From the NCBI GenBank assembly GCA_033763595.1, contig JANRKH010000035.1:1-53442 (forward strand): 53,442 nucleotides of DNA. Reading direction: 5' to 3'. Position numbers and translations under genes: made by a program. Origin of the DNA: JANRKH01 sp033763595. GTDB taxonomy: Bacteria; Pseudomonadota; Alphaproteobacteria; Rickettsiales; Rickettsiaceae. The notes under the pieces are model-generated. The model did no database searches, had not been told where the DNA came from, and was given only the letters and a program-made list of their open reading frames with translations. This document shows, one piece after another, positions 25,044 through 34,311 of this stretch. Numbering within the stretch: position 1 is the first letter of the stretch; every line of letters begins with the position of its first letter.

Positions 25044-25152
25044 TATAGTCTTTTAGGTTGGATTAGCTACGTTGTTGACTCGTCGCTCACCTAATACTCA
25101 TAGGCTTCGCTCCTCGCTTCCTAGTATTATTTAATTCTAGAGATTTGGTATA
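25044..25152. mobile_element. Chimeric element: family B left half, family A right half
   Basis: The left part reads TATAGTCTTTTAGGTTGGAT and continues as family B to CTCATAGGCTTCGCTCC. The right part reads TCCTAGTATTATTTAATTCT and ends AGAGATTTGGTATA as family A. The switch falls in the shared core. The right flank is TAA; no matching left triplet exists, consistent with recombination rather than transposition. Confidence 0.8.
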
Positions 25153-25312
25153 ATCCCTATAGTCCTATCATTTCTCTACCTAGAGAGAGTTTTAAAATGG
25201 TTAACTGGGAAAAATTTGCGTGAAATAATGGCCATATCGTTAGGTTGCAAATTGCTAGCTCAAAATAATCAAAAAAAAACAATAAGTCTAGCGAATAAAT
25301 GAGACAAACTAA

Positions 25313-25843
25313 CTACCCAAATAAATCAGCAAAAAAAGGAGCGCTTGCATCTTTATCGCTCATGATGATATTTTCACGAAGTTTCCAAGCAATATTCAGG
25401 TTTTGATCAAGAGGATTCACTCTAATCTCTTCGGCCGGATTATACGGTTTTGTTACTTTATAATGAACATCAGCAGAGCTCGAAATTACTTGAAACCCAT
25501 GCAAAAAACCCTCTGGTAAGAATAGCATCATGCCATTTACGCACGAGAGCTCAGTCTCGAATATTTTACCAAATGTTTCAGATTTTGGCCTTATATCTAC
25601 CGCAATGTCTAATATCACGCCATTTGCAACCCCAACAAGCTTTGCACAGGAATTTTGCGCATGAAGGCCCCTTATAACGCCATGCCTTGAGCGGGAAAAA
25701 TTGTCTTGCACGAATTCAATGCCAGGAAATAACTTCTGCCATTTTTGTTTGTTAAACTTCTCTGTAAAGAAACCTCTACTATCTTCGAAAATATCAAGCT
25801 TCACCAAAAACAAATCTTTTACCTGTGTTTGAATTTTTTGCAT
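25313..25843 (-). CDS. rfbC: dTDP-4-dehydrorhamnose 3,5-epimerase
   Basis: The 176-aa product matches RfbC/RmlC, the cupin enzyme that epimerises dTDP-4-keto-6-deoxyglucose on the way to dTDP-rhamnose. Landmarks are LDIFEDSRGFFTEKFNKQKW, FVQDNFSRSRHGVIRGLH with the catalytic histidine, and MLFLPEGFLHGFQVIS. The ATG at 25843 matches the usual N-terminus; the frame extends upstream to an ATG at 25921, but that lies inside a repeat and adds residues foreign to the family. rfbA, rfbB and rfbD are not adjacent. Confidence 0.93.
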   Translation of the reverse strand: MQKIQTQVKDLFLVKLDIFEDSRGFFTEKFNKQKWQKLFPGIEFVQDNFSRSRHGVIRGLHAQNSCAKLVGVANGVILDIAVDIRPKSETFGKIFETELSCVNGMMLFLPEGFLHGFQVISSSADVHYKVTKPYNPAEEIRVNPLDQNLNIAWKLRENIIMSDKDASAPFFADLFG

Positions 25844-25908
25844 AGAGTGAGTAATGTGATAGGAGAATATTGAAAATATTATAGAGTTTTCGTTGTGAAC
25901 TTTCAATA

Positions 25909-26030
25909 GACCTCCCCGCATAACCTTGACCTTGAGTGGTAATTTTGTCGTCCAAAAATTGCTTTTTACGCCTATAGTGGTACATACATATATTCAGGTA
26001 GCCTTAAGCCAATTTATAGGTTATGCGGGT
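25909..26030. repeat. Family C palindromic element
   Basis: The ends form an inverted repeat, CCCCGCATAACC near 25915 and GGTTATGCGGG near 26019. The left part contains AACCTTGACCTTGAGTGGTA, which recurs inverted at about 45358-45397. The element lies between rfbC and family A copy A9. It overlaps the longest possible rfbC reading frame. Confidence 0.6.
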
Positions 26031-26032
26031 AA

Positions 26033-26135
26033 TACCAAATCCCATTTTTAAGTACTACTTCGTCGCTCGTCGCTCACCTAGCATGTAGTAGGCTTCGCTC
26101 CTCGCTCCTAGTATTATTTAATCTGGGATTTGGTA
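26033..26135. mobile_element. Family A miniature element (A9)
   Basis: Intact copy running TACCAAATCCCATTTTTAAG to TAATCTGGGATTTGGTA with TAA on both sides; nearly identical to the copy at 11015-11117. Confidence 0.87.
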
Positions 26136-26188
26136 TAAGATCTAGTTCTTTTTAAGAGTAAATAACAACTACATAGGCAGAATGGTCT

Positions 26189-27730
26189 CTATTTTTCTCT
26201 GAAAGCATTATACATACTATCAGTGATCGGATCTAGCAAATATCTTAATAATGTTCTAGTGCCAGTTACAATCTGTATTTCGGCTTGCATACCAGGTCTT
26301 AGGACCAATTTACGCTTTTTTGCAATTCTATCAAAGTCTTCCATATCAAGCTCTATTCTTGCGACATAAGCAGGCGCCTCAGGCCTTCCCATCTGAGCTC
26401 CTTTATCCGATACTACATCCGGCGATAGAGAAGTGACTACTCCCTTAAATGCCGGGGTAGTTCTCGACTTAAATGCGCTAAACTTAATTTTAGCTTTTAG
26501 TCCAACATGTACCGAATCTATGTTTGAGTTTGGAATTCTTGCCTCAATGACTAAGCGATCGTCGTTTGGTAATATCTCCGCTACTAAGTTTCCCGGTCCT
26601 ATAACGCCGCCAGTTGTAATTTGCGTTATGTCAATTACGGTGCCGTTAACAGGGGATCTTAGTATGGCTTTATCAAGCGCATCTTTTGCTTGTGTGTAAG
26701 CTTCTTTTGCTTCATTTTTTGCTGCTTGCACTTTATTTAGATTATCTATAATTTGAGATAAATATTCACTTTTAAACCTCAGGCTTTCGGCCTCATCCTG
26801 AGCTAGTTGCTCTCTTAGACCAGCTATATCTGCTTCTGTCGCTGATAACTCGCTTGAGGCCTGAGCCGCTCTTGCTTCCATTTGAAGTAGCTCTTGCCTT
26901 GAAATAAATTTCTTTTTAAATAATTCAGTATGGGACCTAAGTGTTTCCTGCGTAATTTCTTTGTTTTTTTTGATAGAAATTCTGCGTGCAAGGTAACTTT
27001 CGAGTTTGTTTATATATTGCAAATGTCTTTGCTCTAGTGACTCAATTTGCTTTTGATATGCCTCTTTCCTAGAAGCAAATAGTTGTTCCTCGGTTCTAAG
27101 TAATGCTGATACTTGAGGATTGCTCTCATCTTGCACAAGAAAAGGATCAAAGCTTATTTTATCAAGCTTGTCCCTTTCAGCCGAGAGTCTATTTTCAGCT
27201 GCAAGATAAGTTCTATATTTATTTAAGTAAGTTTCATATGCCGCTTTAAATTCTACGTCATCTAGAGCTAATATTTTATCACCCTCTTTAACATGATCTC
27301 CAAGTTGCACAAAGATTTCTTTGATATAGCCACCCCTTGGGTGCTGTATGTACTTCCTCTTAGAACTAGGAATAACGCTTCCTATTGCAAATGATGCACT
27401 ATCAAGCGGAGCGGTCGCGGCCCATATTCCACCAAATATCATAAAAAAAATGATCACATATGTGCCAAAAATTATTGGCCCCCTTGCAGTACTCATGACA
27501 TTGGTTTTATCAATCTCGCTTTTATTTATTACATATTTTATAAAAGCGTCAAGATTTCTTACAAAAATCTCTATATATTTCGAGAGAAAGATCAGGAGAG
27601 CATTTCTGTATCCAACAAACTTCGATTGTGCTCCTTGCTGTTGCTGAAGCATCGCGAGCATTTTTTGCATTTGTTCTGGCGATGGCTTTTGCCCAGTCTG
27701 ATCACTAGAACTGTCATTTTTTTTTGTCAT
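26189..27730 (-). CDS. Type I secretion membrane fusion protein (HlyD family)
   Basis: This 513-aa periplasmic adaptor bridges an inner-membrane ABC exporter and an outer-membrane channel. It has a Q-rich cytoplasmic N-terminus, one membrane segment near residues 90-110 (IIFGTYVIIFFMIFGGIWAA), the lipoyl half-motif GGYIKEIFVQLGDHVKEGD, a long coiled-coil hairpin (about residues 190-350), the second lipoyl half with LRSPVNGTVIDI, and beta-barrel domains. Its ATG overlaps the ABC gene stop by one base (TAATG). Confidence 0.93.
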   Translation of the reverse strand: MTKKNDSSSDQTGQKPSPEQMQKMLAMLQQQQGAQSKFVGYRNALLIFLSKYIEIFVRNLDAFIKYVINKSEIDKTNVMSTARGPIIFGTYVIIFFMIFGGIWAATAPLDSASFAIGSVIPSSKRKYIQHPRGGYIKEIFVQLGDHVKEGDKILALDDVEFKAAYETYLNKYRTYLAAENRLSAERDKLDKISFDPFLVQDESNPQVSALLRTEEQLFASRKEAYQKQIESLEQRHLQYINKLESYLARRISIKKNKEITQETLRSHTELFKKKFISRQELLQMEARAAQASSELSATEADIAGLREQLAQDEAESLRFKSEYLSQIIDNLNKVQAAKNEAKEAYTQAKDALDKAILRSPVNGTVIDITQITTGGVIGPGNLVAEILPNDDRLVIEARIPNSNIDSVHVGLKAKIKFSAFKSRTTPAFKGVVTSLSPDVVSDKGAQMGRPEAPAYVARIELDMEDFDRIAKKRKLVLRPGMQAEIQIVTGTRTLLRYLLDPITDSMYNAFREK

Positions 27731-29520
27731 TAATTATCCTCGTTATTGTTTTGCAGGTGTATCATACCATCATTTTGGAGCTGCAATTTTTTCATTATTT
27801 CTTTTCTATCGCCAAAACCTGCAGATTTTCCATCCTTTACAATCAATATCTTATCAACTACCGAAAGTATAGAAGGTCTATGCGAAATGACTATTACAGA
27901 AATATTTTTCTTTCTTGCTTCTTGCAAAGCCTTAGATAGAGCTTTTTCTCCTGCTTCATCCAAATTTGAATTTGGCTCATCTAACACTACAAGTTTAGGA
28001 TTTCCGTAAAATGCTCTCGCAAGCCCTATCCTCTGCCTTTGTCCGCCTGATAGGCTGTATCCCGCTATTCCAATGTCTGAATCATACCCGTCATTAAATT
28101 TTAAAATTATATCGTGTGCTCCAGAGAGACGCGCGGCTTCCTCTACTAGCTCGCTATCAATATTTTCAGCCATTCTTGCTATATTTTGTTTAACGGTACC
28201 AGAAAATAGCTCAATACCTTGAGGTAAGTACCCAAGGTGTTTTCCAAGGTCTTTTCTATTCCATTTGTAAATATCCCCTCCATCGAGCCTTACGGATCCT
28301 TTTGTTGCTGGCCATACTCCAGTAATAACCTTTGCAAGAGTAGATTTACCTGCGGCAGAGGGTCCTATTATCGCTAAAATCTCACCTGGTTTTAGTTCAA
28401 AAGATATCCCATTTAGTACATATTGAGGTTCTTGGGGGGCCATAAATGGCATATTTGGAGCTTGTTTTGGTTGATGTGCATAATGTATATTTTCAACAAC
28501 CAAAGATCCTGTTACCTTTGAAACAGGAGGCATTCCACTATCTCTGAGCGTTGAAGTAGCAAATGTATCAGTTATTTTTTTGTAGGATTTGGAAGCTGTG
28601 CTAATTGTTTTCCATAATTCAATTGCATTATCAAATGGAGCAAGTGCGCGGCCCACCATGATAGAGCAAGCTATCATGTTACCGGTTGTCATTGCTTCTC
28701 CTTTGGATGATACTACAAGGTAAGCGCCAATGCATGTAACAAGAACCTGCATTATATTCCTGAGAAATCTAGCAACATTTGAAATTGCTCCATTCCTATA
28801 ACTTGCTTCTGACTGTTTTTCAAGCGCTCTTTGATTGAAAACTTGCCAGTTTGTCACTACATTGTCCATCATGCCCATAGCTTCTATTGCCTCTGCATTT
28901 CGTCCAGCTATTTCCGCTTGGTGCATACTTCTGATTGAATATTCATTACCTTCACTTAATGTTTTGTTCGTTGCTATTGCATTTAAGAATGCTAAAATGA
29001 TAATTAAAATCGCTCCTATTACTGTAAGATAGCCAATATATGGATGTATTAAAAATATTACTATTATATATGCAATGCTCCATGGAGCGTCTAAGATTGT
29101 ATTAAGACCAGTGCTAGTTAGAAATGTTTTTACGGTTTGAAAATCTCGTTGCAACTGTCCTGATTGGGATGATTGCTTGATTGCAGAATGAGCGATTGAA
29201 TGAGATAGTAACACAGGAGAAAGGTTGTTATCTAGCCACTCTCCGATTCTGATCATCGTGTATGATCTTGCTATTTGTAACAACCCATATACAAAATATA
29301 TTAAAGTTACAATAAGTGTAAGCATAGTTAGAGTATTAAGATTCCCGCTACCTATTACCCTATCTAAAACCTGAAGAGAGTATAAAGGCGTAATAAGCAT
29401 TAGTATATTGATACAAAATGCAAATGCGAAAATTACTCTAAATGCTGCATAGCAGTCACGTAAGGCTTTTTGTAATGGGTTTAGCTCCTTAACTACTGAG
29501 TTATTTGGTCCAGAATTCAT
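27730..29520 (-). CDS. Type I secretion ABC transporter (PrtD/HlyB-like)
   Basis: The 596-aa protein is a half-size ABC exporter: a six-helix membrane domain, then a nucleotide-binding domain with Walker A IGPSAAGKSTLAKVI near residue 387, signature YSLSGGQRQRIGLARAFYG near 489, Walker B KLVVLDEPNSNLD and H-loop VISHRP. It lacks an N-terminal C39 peptidase or CLD domain, like PrtD-type exporters of RTX or similar unfolded substrates. A TolC-like channel and substrate gene are not adjacent. Confidence 0.93.
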   Translation of the reverse strand: MNSGPNNSVVKELNPLQKALRDCYAAFRVIFAFAFCINILMLITPLYSLQVLDRVIGSGNLNTLTMLTLIVTLIYFVYGLLQIARSYTMIRIGEWLDNNLSPVLLSHSIAHSAIKQSSQSGQLQRDFQTVKTFLTSTGLNTILDAPWSIAYIIVIFLIHPYIGYLTVIGAILIIILAFLNAIATNKTLSEGNEYSIRSMHQAEIAGRNAEAIEAMGMMDNVVTNWQVFNQRALEKQSEASYRNGAISNVARFLRNIMQVLVTCIGAYLVVSSKGEAMTTGNMIACSIMVGRALAPFDNAIELWKTISTASKSYKKITDTFATSTLRDSGMPPVSKVTGSLVVENIHYAHQPKQAPNMPFMAPQEPQYVLNGISFELKPGEILAIIGPSAAGKSTLAKVITGVWPATKGSVRLDGGDIYKWNRKDLGKHLGYLPQGIELFSGTVKQNIARMAENIDSELVEEAARLSGAHDIILKFNDGYDSDIGIAGYSLSGGQRQRIGLARAFYGNPKLVVLDEPNSNLDEAGEKALSKALQEARKKNISVIVISHRPSILSVVDKILIVKDGKSAGFGDRKEIMKKLQLQNDGMIHLQNNNEDN

Positions 29521-29591
29521 ATTTATCTAATTTGATTTGTTAATATTGTAATAAATTTTTATTATATTTGAAATAAAATTTACATAAATGT

Positions 29592-31487
29592 TTATTTTTT
29601 ATTTTTATGGTTTGAAACTTTATCTATAACATCTTCTAAATCTCTTAAAGAGAATATTACAGGTAGTCCAATTCCATCAGGATTGGCAGGTCCATATATT
29701 TTTCCAAAAGGTATTCCTGGGGATGAATTGTGGTACAGATAATAATTTGCCTCAGGATTAGGCTTGGTTAAATCTGCCTCTAACAGCCTCAAACCCTTAT
29801 CCTTAAATAATTTTATTGTTTTTGAGCTATTTAATACACCAATTTTATTAACTTGGCAAGTAGCACACCATTCTGCCGTAACATATACAAACACTAGGTC
29901 ATTTCTTTTAATATAATCATTGAGTTTTTGCTGAGAAAAACTTTCCCATTGATTTTGTTTAAGCCTAGATGCGATTGATAAATTATCTGTTATAAAACCC
30001 ACATTAAACATAGAAAAAACACAAATACAAAAAATTATTAGCTTGTGACTTATATTTGACTCGATCATGATTAAGCTCATAAGCGCCAGAAACAAAATGA
30101 TGGCAGTAGAATATATCCCGATTTGAAAGTATAATATCCAAAATAGCCACAATAGAGTTCCCATTAGTAATGTGTAAAAAATAACTCTAAGCAGATTTTG
30201 CCACTTTCCTGGTTTTGGAATAAAGTTTATTAGTTTTGGATAAAAAATGATAACAAAATAAGGAAGCGCAAAACCTATAGCAGCAGACAAATATATTAAC
30301 AAAATCATTGTATAACTTTGACCTAAAGCAAAAGTGACACTTGTTGCTAAAAATGGCGCAGTACATGGAGTTGCAAGTAAAGTAGAAACTAGAGTACTGA
30401 GCACCACCTTAATATAGTGAACTTGGGTTTTGTAATTTAGGAGAAAAATAAAATTTTCCTCAAGTCTTAATTTGCCTCTTATCACCGAAACAAATATTGT
30501 AATTATGACAATACAAGAAATGATAACTACCGGCTTTTGTAAGCTAAAACCTGGTATAAAATATTGCCCAAAACTTTTTGCCACAATCGTAAGAAAAGCA
30601 ATAAAGCTAAAGTAAAAAATAATAGTCAAGATAGAAACTAGACTATCAATTCTTGCAGATGAATTATCTTTGGAGTGAGTAAAGCCATATAATTTCAGAG
30701 CAAGCACAGGTAAAACACAAGGCATCAAATTTAAAGTAGCACCACCGACAAACCCCAGGAATAAATAAATAAAAATCAATAGATAATTGGTTTTATTATA
30801 GATTTTAGTGAGATCTAAAGACTGCACCCCTCTATGTCCTTCACTAAAAATTTTGACCTTAGACGTATGATATTTCAAGTCTTCAAACTTGTATTCTGTA
30901 AAATCTGGGCCACTAGTTTTGTGGAATGGAAGATGAAGTGTATTATTTGCGATAATAAATATCTGGTCATTATGTCCTTTTGTCTTGAAAATAAGGTTCT
31001 TGGTGTGTTCCTCCTGAGTTACAGAATATACAAGATCATCTTCTACTTCTGGAATTTGCGCAAAATCATCGAGACGTGCAAAAATTTCTTGCTTTTTTGG
31101 CATACATCCAAAATCTGAGCAAGATATATAGTTTACAATTATACTAAATTCCGAGTATAAATTTGGATCAAGTGGCTTTATGTATATTGGTATGACTATA
31201 TTCTTTTCATAATAGGGCACGAGAGTGCTAGATTCGGCTTTTACCTTTGGCCAAGGCCAATCTATGAAATATTTGTCCACATTATGCATATTCTCCAAAT
31301 TAATTGTTGTCGGTAAACCAACTTTCGTTTGAATGTACCAATATGTGTAAGATGACTCTTCCAATTCTATTCTCAAATTGACCCTGCCATTGCTTATATC
31401 TGCTGTTATAACATCGAATCCAAATGTATTATTAGCGCTAAGAGCAATAATTAGGATAATTAATTTGAGTAATCCTTGAATATTCAT
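29592..31487 (-). CDS. dsbD: Thiol:disulfide interchange protein DsbD
   Basis: DsbD (631 aa) carries electrons from cytoplasmic thioredoxin to periplasmic proteins. All three modules are visible: a signal peptide and alpha domain with a cysteine pair in SCSDFGC (about residues 125-131); an eight-helix membrane domain with cysteines in LMPCVLPVLAL (about 257) and ATPCTAPFLATS (about 377); and a C-terminal thioredoxin-like domain with AEWCATCQVN near 540. AAGG precedes the ATG. Complete and of normal length. Confidence 0.95.
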   Translation of the reverse strand: MNIQGLLKLIILIIALSANNTFGFDVITADISNGRVNLRIELEESSYTYWYIQTKVGLPTTINLENMHNVDKYFIDWPWPKVKAESSTLVPYYEKNIVIPIYIKPLDPNLYSEFSIIVNYISCSDFGCMPKKQEIFARLDDFAQIPEVEDDLVYSVTQEEHTKNLIFKTKGHNDQIFIIANNTLHLPFHKTSGPDFTEYKFEDLKYHTSKVKIFSEGHRGVQSLDLTKIYNKTNYLLIFIYLFLGFVGGATLNLMPCVLPVLALKLYGFTHSKDNSSARIDSLVSILTIIFYFSFIAFLTIVAKSFGQYFIPGFSLQKPVVIISCIVIITIFVSVIRGKLRLEENFIFLLNYKTQVHYIKVVLSTLVSTLLATPCTAPFLATSVTFALGQSYTMILLIYLSAAIGFALPYFVIIFYPKLINFIPKPGKWQNLLRVIFYTLLMGTLLWLFWILYFQIGIYSTAIILFLALMSLIMIESNISHKLIIFCICVFSMFNVGFITDNLSIASRLKQNQWESFSQQKLNDYIKRNDLVFVYVTAEWCATCQVNKIGVLNSSKTIKLFKDKGLRLLEADLTKPNPEANYYLYHNSSPGIPFGKIYGPANPDGIGLPVIFSLRDLEDVIDKVSNHKNKK

Positions 31488-31558
31488 AGTTTTAACCTTA
31501 TATTAATATTTAGTGGTGTTTTCATTAATTAACTTTACAACTAACTGAAGGATAAGAA

Positions 31559-32113
31559 ATGATAGAGGGAAGTTTAGCTGGAAAATTGTTAGTAGCAAAT
31601 CCATATTGTTATTTTAACGATTTTTTTGACAAGAGTATAGTTTATGTTGCTATTCATACAAACGAGGGAGCTGTTGGTTTGATTATCAATAAATCGATTA
31701 GTACACTTGGAATCAAGAAACTATACAGAATTAGTGACAATAGCTACACTGAAATTGAAAAAAAAATTTTCATAGGAGGCCCGGTTGAAGTAGAAAGAAG
31801 CTTTATAATGCATACGCCTGAATATTCAAAAAATTTGATATTTTCTGCAGGGGAGCATGTTTCAATAAGCTCAAGCGTAGATGTTATAATAGATATCCTA
31901 CGGGGATCCGGACCTCTTAAGTCAAACATAATTCTCGGATATACTGGATGGGGAGCTGGCCAAATCGAGCACGAAATCTCCGAAAATCACTGGTTAATCT
32001 TAGACTCAGACGAAGATATAATATTCAACGATCATGGCTCTAGTTGGGAGCATGCACTAAAAAAAGTAGGCATAGATCACTCGCACTTCACATCGCAAAT
32101 GGCTCACACTTAA
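31559..32113 (+). CDS. YqgE/AlgH family protein (UPF0301)
   Basis: The 184-aa product matches the UPF0301/AlgH family: LAGKLLVANPYCYFNDFFDK and SIVYVAIHTNEGAVGLIINK near the start, then IFIGGPVEVERSFIMHTPEY and ILGYTGWGAGQIEHEISENH. Its biochemical role is not established; AlgH was named for an effect on alginate transcription in Pseudomonas. It starts with ATG after AAGGATAAGAA and is divergent from dsbD across 71 bases, which must hold both promoters. Confidence 0.92.
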   Translation: MIEGSLAGKLLVANPYCYFNDFFDKSIVYVAIHTNEGAVGLIINKSISTLGIKKLYRISDNSYTEIEKKIFIGGPVEVERSFIMHTPEYSKNLIFSAGEHVSISSSVDVIIDILRGSGPLKSNIILGYTGWGAGQIEHEISENHWLILDSDEDIIFNDHGSSWEHALKKVGIDHSHFTSQMAHT

Positions 32114-32147
32114 AATTGTATTACTTTCTGCATGTTTAGACCAGTGC

Positions 32148-32345
32148 TCACCTTTCCTTCTCTCCAGAATCGATTTCAGATTCGTGAAGTGGTTTATCTA
32201 TAACTTTTTGCGAGTGAATTTCACACGAATCCCCAGTTGCACAATTGAAATTATCTGACGTACATTTTTTAGCCACATCCCAAACTATTGCAACATAGTC
32301 ATCATAAACTCTGACAGAATACGGCCGCAATCTTGAATTCTCCAT
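32148..32345 (-). CDS. Small conserved-looking protein of unknown function
   Basis: The 65-aa product starts MENSRLRPYSVRVYDDYVAI and continues with a cysteine cluster, KKCTSDNFNCATGDSCEIHS. The cysteine spacing could bind metal or form disulfides, but no family is recognised with confidence. The ATG at 32345 is preferred because GGAGAG stands six bases upstream; in-frame ATGs at 32357 and 32366 also exist. It runs convergent to yqgE with a 34-base gap. Confidence 0.55.
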   Translation of the reverse strand: MENSRLRPYSVRVYDDYVAIVWDVAKKCTSDNFNCATGDSCEIHSQKVIDKPLHESEIDSGEKER

Positions 32346-32366
32346 GATACTCTCCATATAAATCAA

Positions 32367-32671
32367 TTACATAATAAAAGTAGAGGATATTATACTTCAC
32401 TCCTCATATACCTCTTACACTCAACAATATATTGATACTTATCTGAATGCAACTATTAATTTCCCATTTTTTCTATTTTTTGTAAGTTTGCTCTACCGCG
32501 ATACAAAATTCAATTCTAGTAAGCACAAGGTTTTTCAGTATATTATTTGCGAGCAAGTAGGAAATACAAGAGGTCTAATGAAGCATTTGGTAAGATCTTT
32601 AGAGAACCAGAGGGCGACGCAAATATAAAAATTAGATTTGAATTTAGAAAATATTATTATCTTTACTCATC
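32367..32671. other. Intergenic region upstream of fliK
   Basis: AT-rich DNA with no supported gene. AGAGGTCTAATGAAGCA near 32569 resembles the end of a family D element. The promoter-proximal part is listed separately. Confidence 0.4.
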
Positions 32672-32687
32672 TTGGCATGCAATTTGC
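32672..32687 (+). promoter_or_regulatory. Candidate sigma-54 promoter for fliK-flgD
   Basis: TTGGCATGCAATTTGC fits the sigma-54 consensus TTGGCACG-N4-TTGC with one mismatch and the required GG-N10-GC spacing (GG at 32674, GC at 32686). Transcription would start near 32699, leaving about 20 bases before the ATG and its AGGAG. A sigma-70 reading using TATAAA at 32690 as -10 is the alternative. Flagellar genes of many alphaproteobacteria use sigma-54; whether this organism encodes RpoN cannot be seen here. Confidence 0.5.
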
Positions 32688-32721
32688 TTATAAAGTATTT
32701 AAGAACACATAGGAGCTTATA

Positions 32722-34311
32722 ATGTCTATCTCATTTATATCAAATTCTAACGAAAAAACTAAAGAATATACTTTAACTTTTAGCGCTCAACAAACCCACT
32801 CTGATAGCTTTAGTGTTATTCTTTCTAGTCAGTCTAAGCAAGATCTAGACCATGCAAACAAAGCTAAACCGGATAATTTGCAGCTCCATCAAAATAACAA
32901 TCAGGAAAAAATAGATAATACGCTAGAGACTGATTCTGATCAAAATACAAAGCGTAGCCAAGAAGAATCGGTTCAATCCCCTAATTCTGAAGATTTAAAC
33001 CAAGAACTTCATACAAAAGATGTGGTAAATTTATTAAATGACTATAAGATAGAATATTTTAACTTTGAAACTACAGAGAGTATAGAGGTAAATTTTACCT
33101 ATAATTTTAAAGATTTCGATTTATTGAATGGTTTTGGCGATCACGAAATTTTTACCACTGAAATAGCAAATCTTGAACAGCCTGACCTGATTATAGCACA
33201 AGAGTTACAAAGTAAAGTTGAACTTATAAGTAATTCTGATATTGGATTGCCTGATCAGGCAATCCAAACTAGCCTTAATATCTTAGAGGATAAGGAAATT
33301 GAAAACGAAGTAGAGCATGCAAATATCGATGAAGAGGATTATGTTCCTTATGCTAGGGTCGATATTATAAATAGGCCAGAATTCCATGACCAGCTTATCA
33401 TTATAGAAAAGTTTGAAAAGGACTTTACTCAGGCATTTACTACAGCAAATGACAATCAGACTGCAGATATTCACCAAATTGAAGATGATACGAAAGAGAA
33501 ATTATTGTTTGCGCCTCTTACTCTTAGTGATAATAACACTAATAAACTTGAAGATATTGCAACTAATGCACATGTCTTAAAGGATGTACCTGGTGGACCA
33601 GAGACTCAGAATGATGTAAACCAACAAGAAATAAAGAATCAATTGCAAACTAAAGTTGGTAACAAGCCCTCAGTAGAAGCCAAGGATATTAGAGAATTGT
33701 CTACCTCTTCTGCTCAAAAAATTGATTATGAAAATAATATCAATAGCTTTGAACAAAAACAAAGACAAGATACTTCGGATTTCAATTCTCAGGATCAATA
33801 CTCAACTCAAGATCAATTTACCGATAATCTGTCATTAAATGATTTTGCATCTCCTGAAAAAATGAAGCTTGTCTCTTTGTCTAATAAAGAAGAAATTGTG
33901 CAATATAAAGAAATTAGCCCTGCTAATCAAATTAAACTTACAGTGCATAATTTAGTCAGCGAAAATAAAACTCAGATAAATTTACAGCTAAAACCGGAAC
34001 ATCTTGGAACAGTTGAAGTGAAACTTATTGTGGATAATGGTAGCATAAAGGAGATTAAGTTTATAGCCCAAAGTCAAGAATCCCTTGACGCTATTTTAAA
34101 AGAAAGTTATATTTTAGAGAAAACAGTCCAAGAAATTACCAAGGATGCAGATGTGCGCCTAAATTTTTCCCTAGGATCAGGTCAGCAGGATAATAGAGAC
34201 AAACAAGAGAATATTGGCAATTTCGGTAATAGTTATAGATCGGTTGTACAAAATGAAGAATATAGTCCTGAATCCATTATTACTGAAGATCAGGTGGATG
34301 TGAGGATTTAG
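32722..34311 (+). CDS. fliK: Flagellar hook-length control protein FliK
   Basis: The 529-aa product has a long, polar, low-complexity N-terminal region rich in Gln, Asn, Asp and Glu, and a C-terminal Flg_hook domain at about residues 400-490 containing INLQLKPEHLGTVEVKLIVD and IKFIAQSQESLDAILKES, the conserved FliK core. FliK is secreted during hook growth and switches export specificity to filament proteins. It starts with ATG after AGGAG and is followed immediately by flgD. A sigma-54-like site lies about 50 bases upstream. Confidence 0.9.
   Translation: MSISFISNSNEKTKEYTLTFSAQQTHSDSFSVILSSQSKQDLDHANKAKPDNLQLHQNNNQEKIDNTLETDSDQNTKRSQEESVQSPNSEDLNQELHTKDVVNLLNDYKIEYFNFETTESIEVNFTYNFKDFDLLNGFGDHEIFTTEIANLEQPDLIIAQELQSKVELISNSDIGLPDQAIQTSLNILEDKEIENEVEHANIDEEDYVPYARVDIINRPEFHDQLIIIEKFEKDFTQAFTTANDNQTADIHQIEDDTKEKLLFAPLTLSDNNTNKLEDIATNAHVLKDVPGGPETQNDVNQQEIKNQLQTKVGNKPSVEAKDIRELSTSSAQKIDYENNINSFEQKQRQDTSDFNSQDQYSTQDQFTDNLSLNDFASPEKMKLVSLSNKEEIVQYKEISPANQIKLTVHNLVSENKTQINLQLKPEHLGTVEVKLIVDNGSIKEIKFIAQSQESLDAILKESYILEKTVQEITKDADVRLNFSLGSGQQDNRDKQENIGNFGNSYRSVVQNEEYSPESIITEDQVDVRI

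Noticed and set aside
25794..25985. 63-codon frame upstream of rfbC
   Set aside because: It overlaps rfbC and the family C repeat; the only recurring peptide comes from the repeat.
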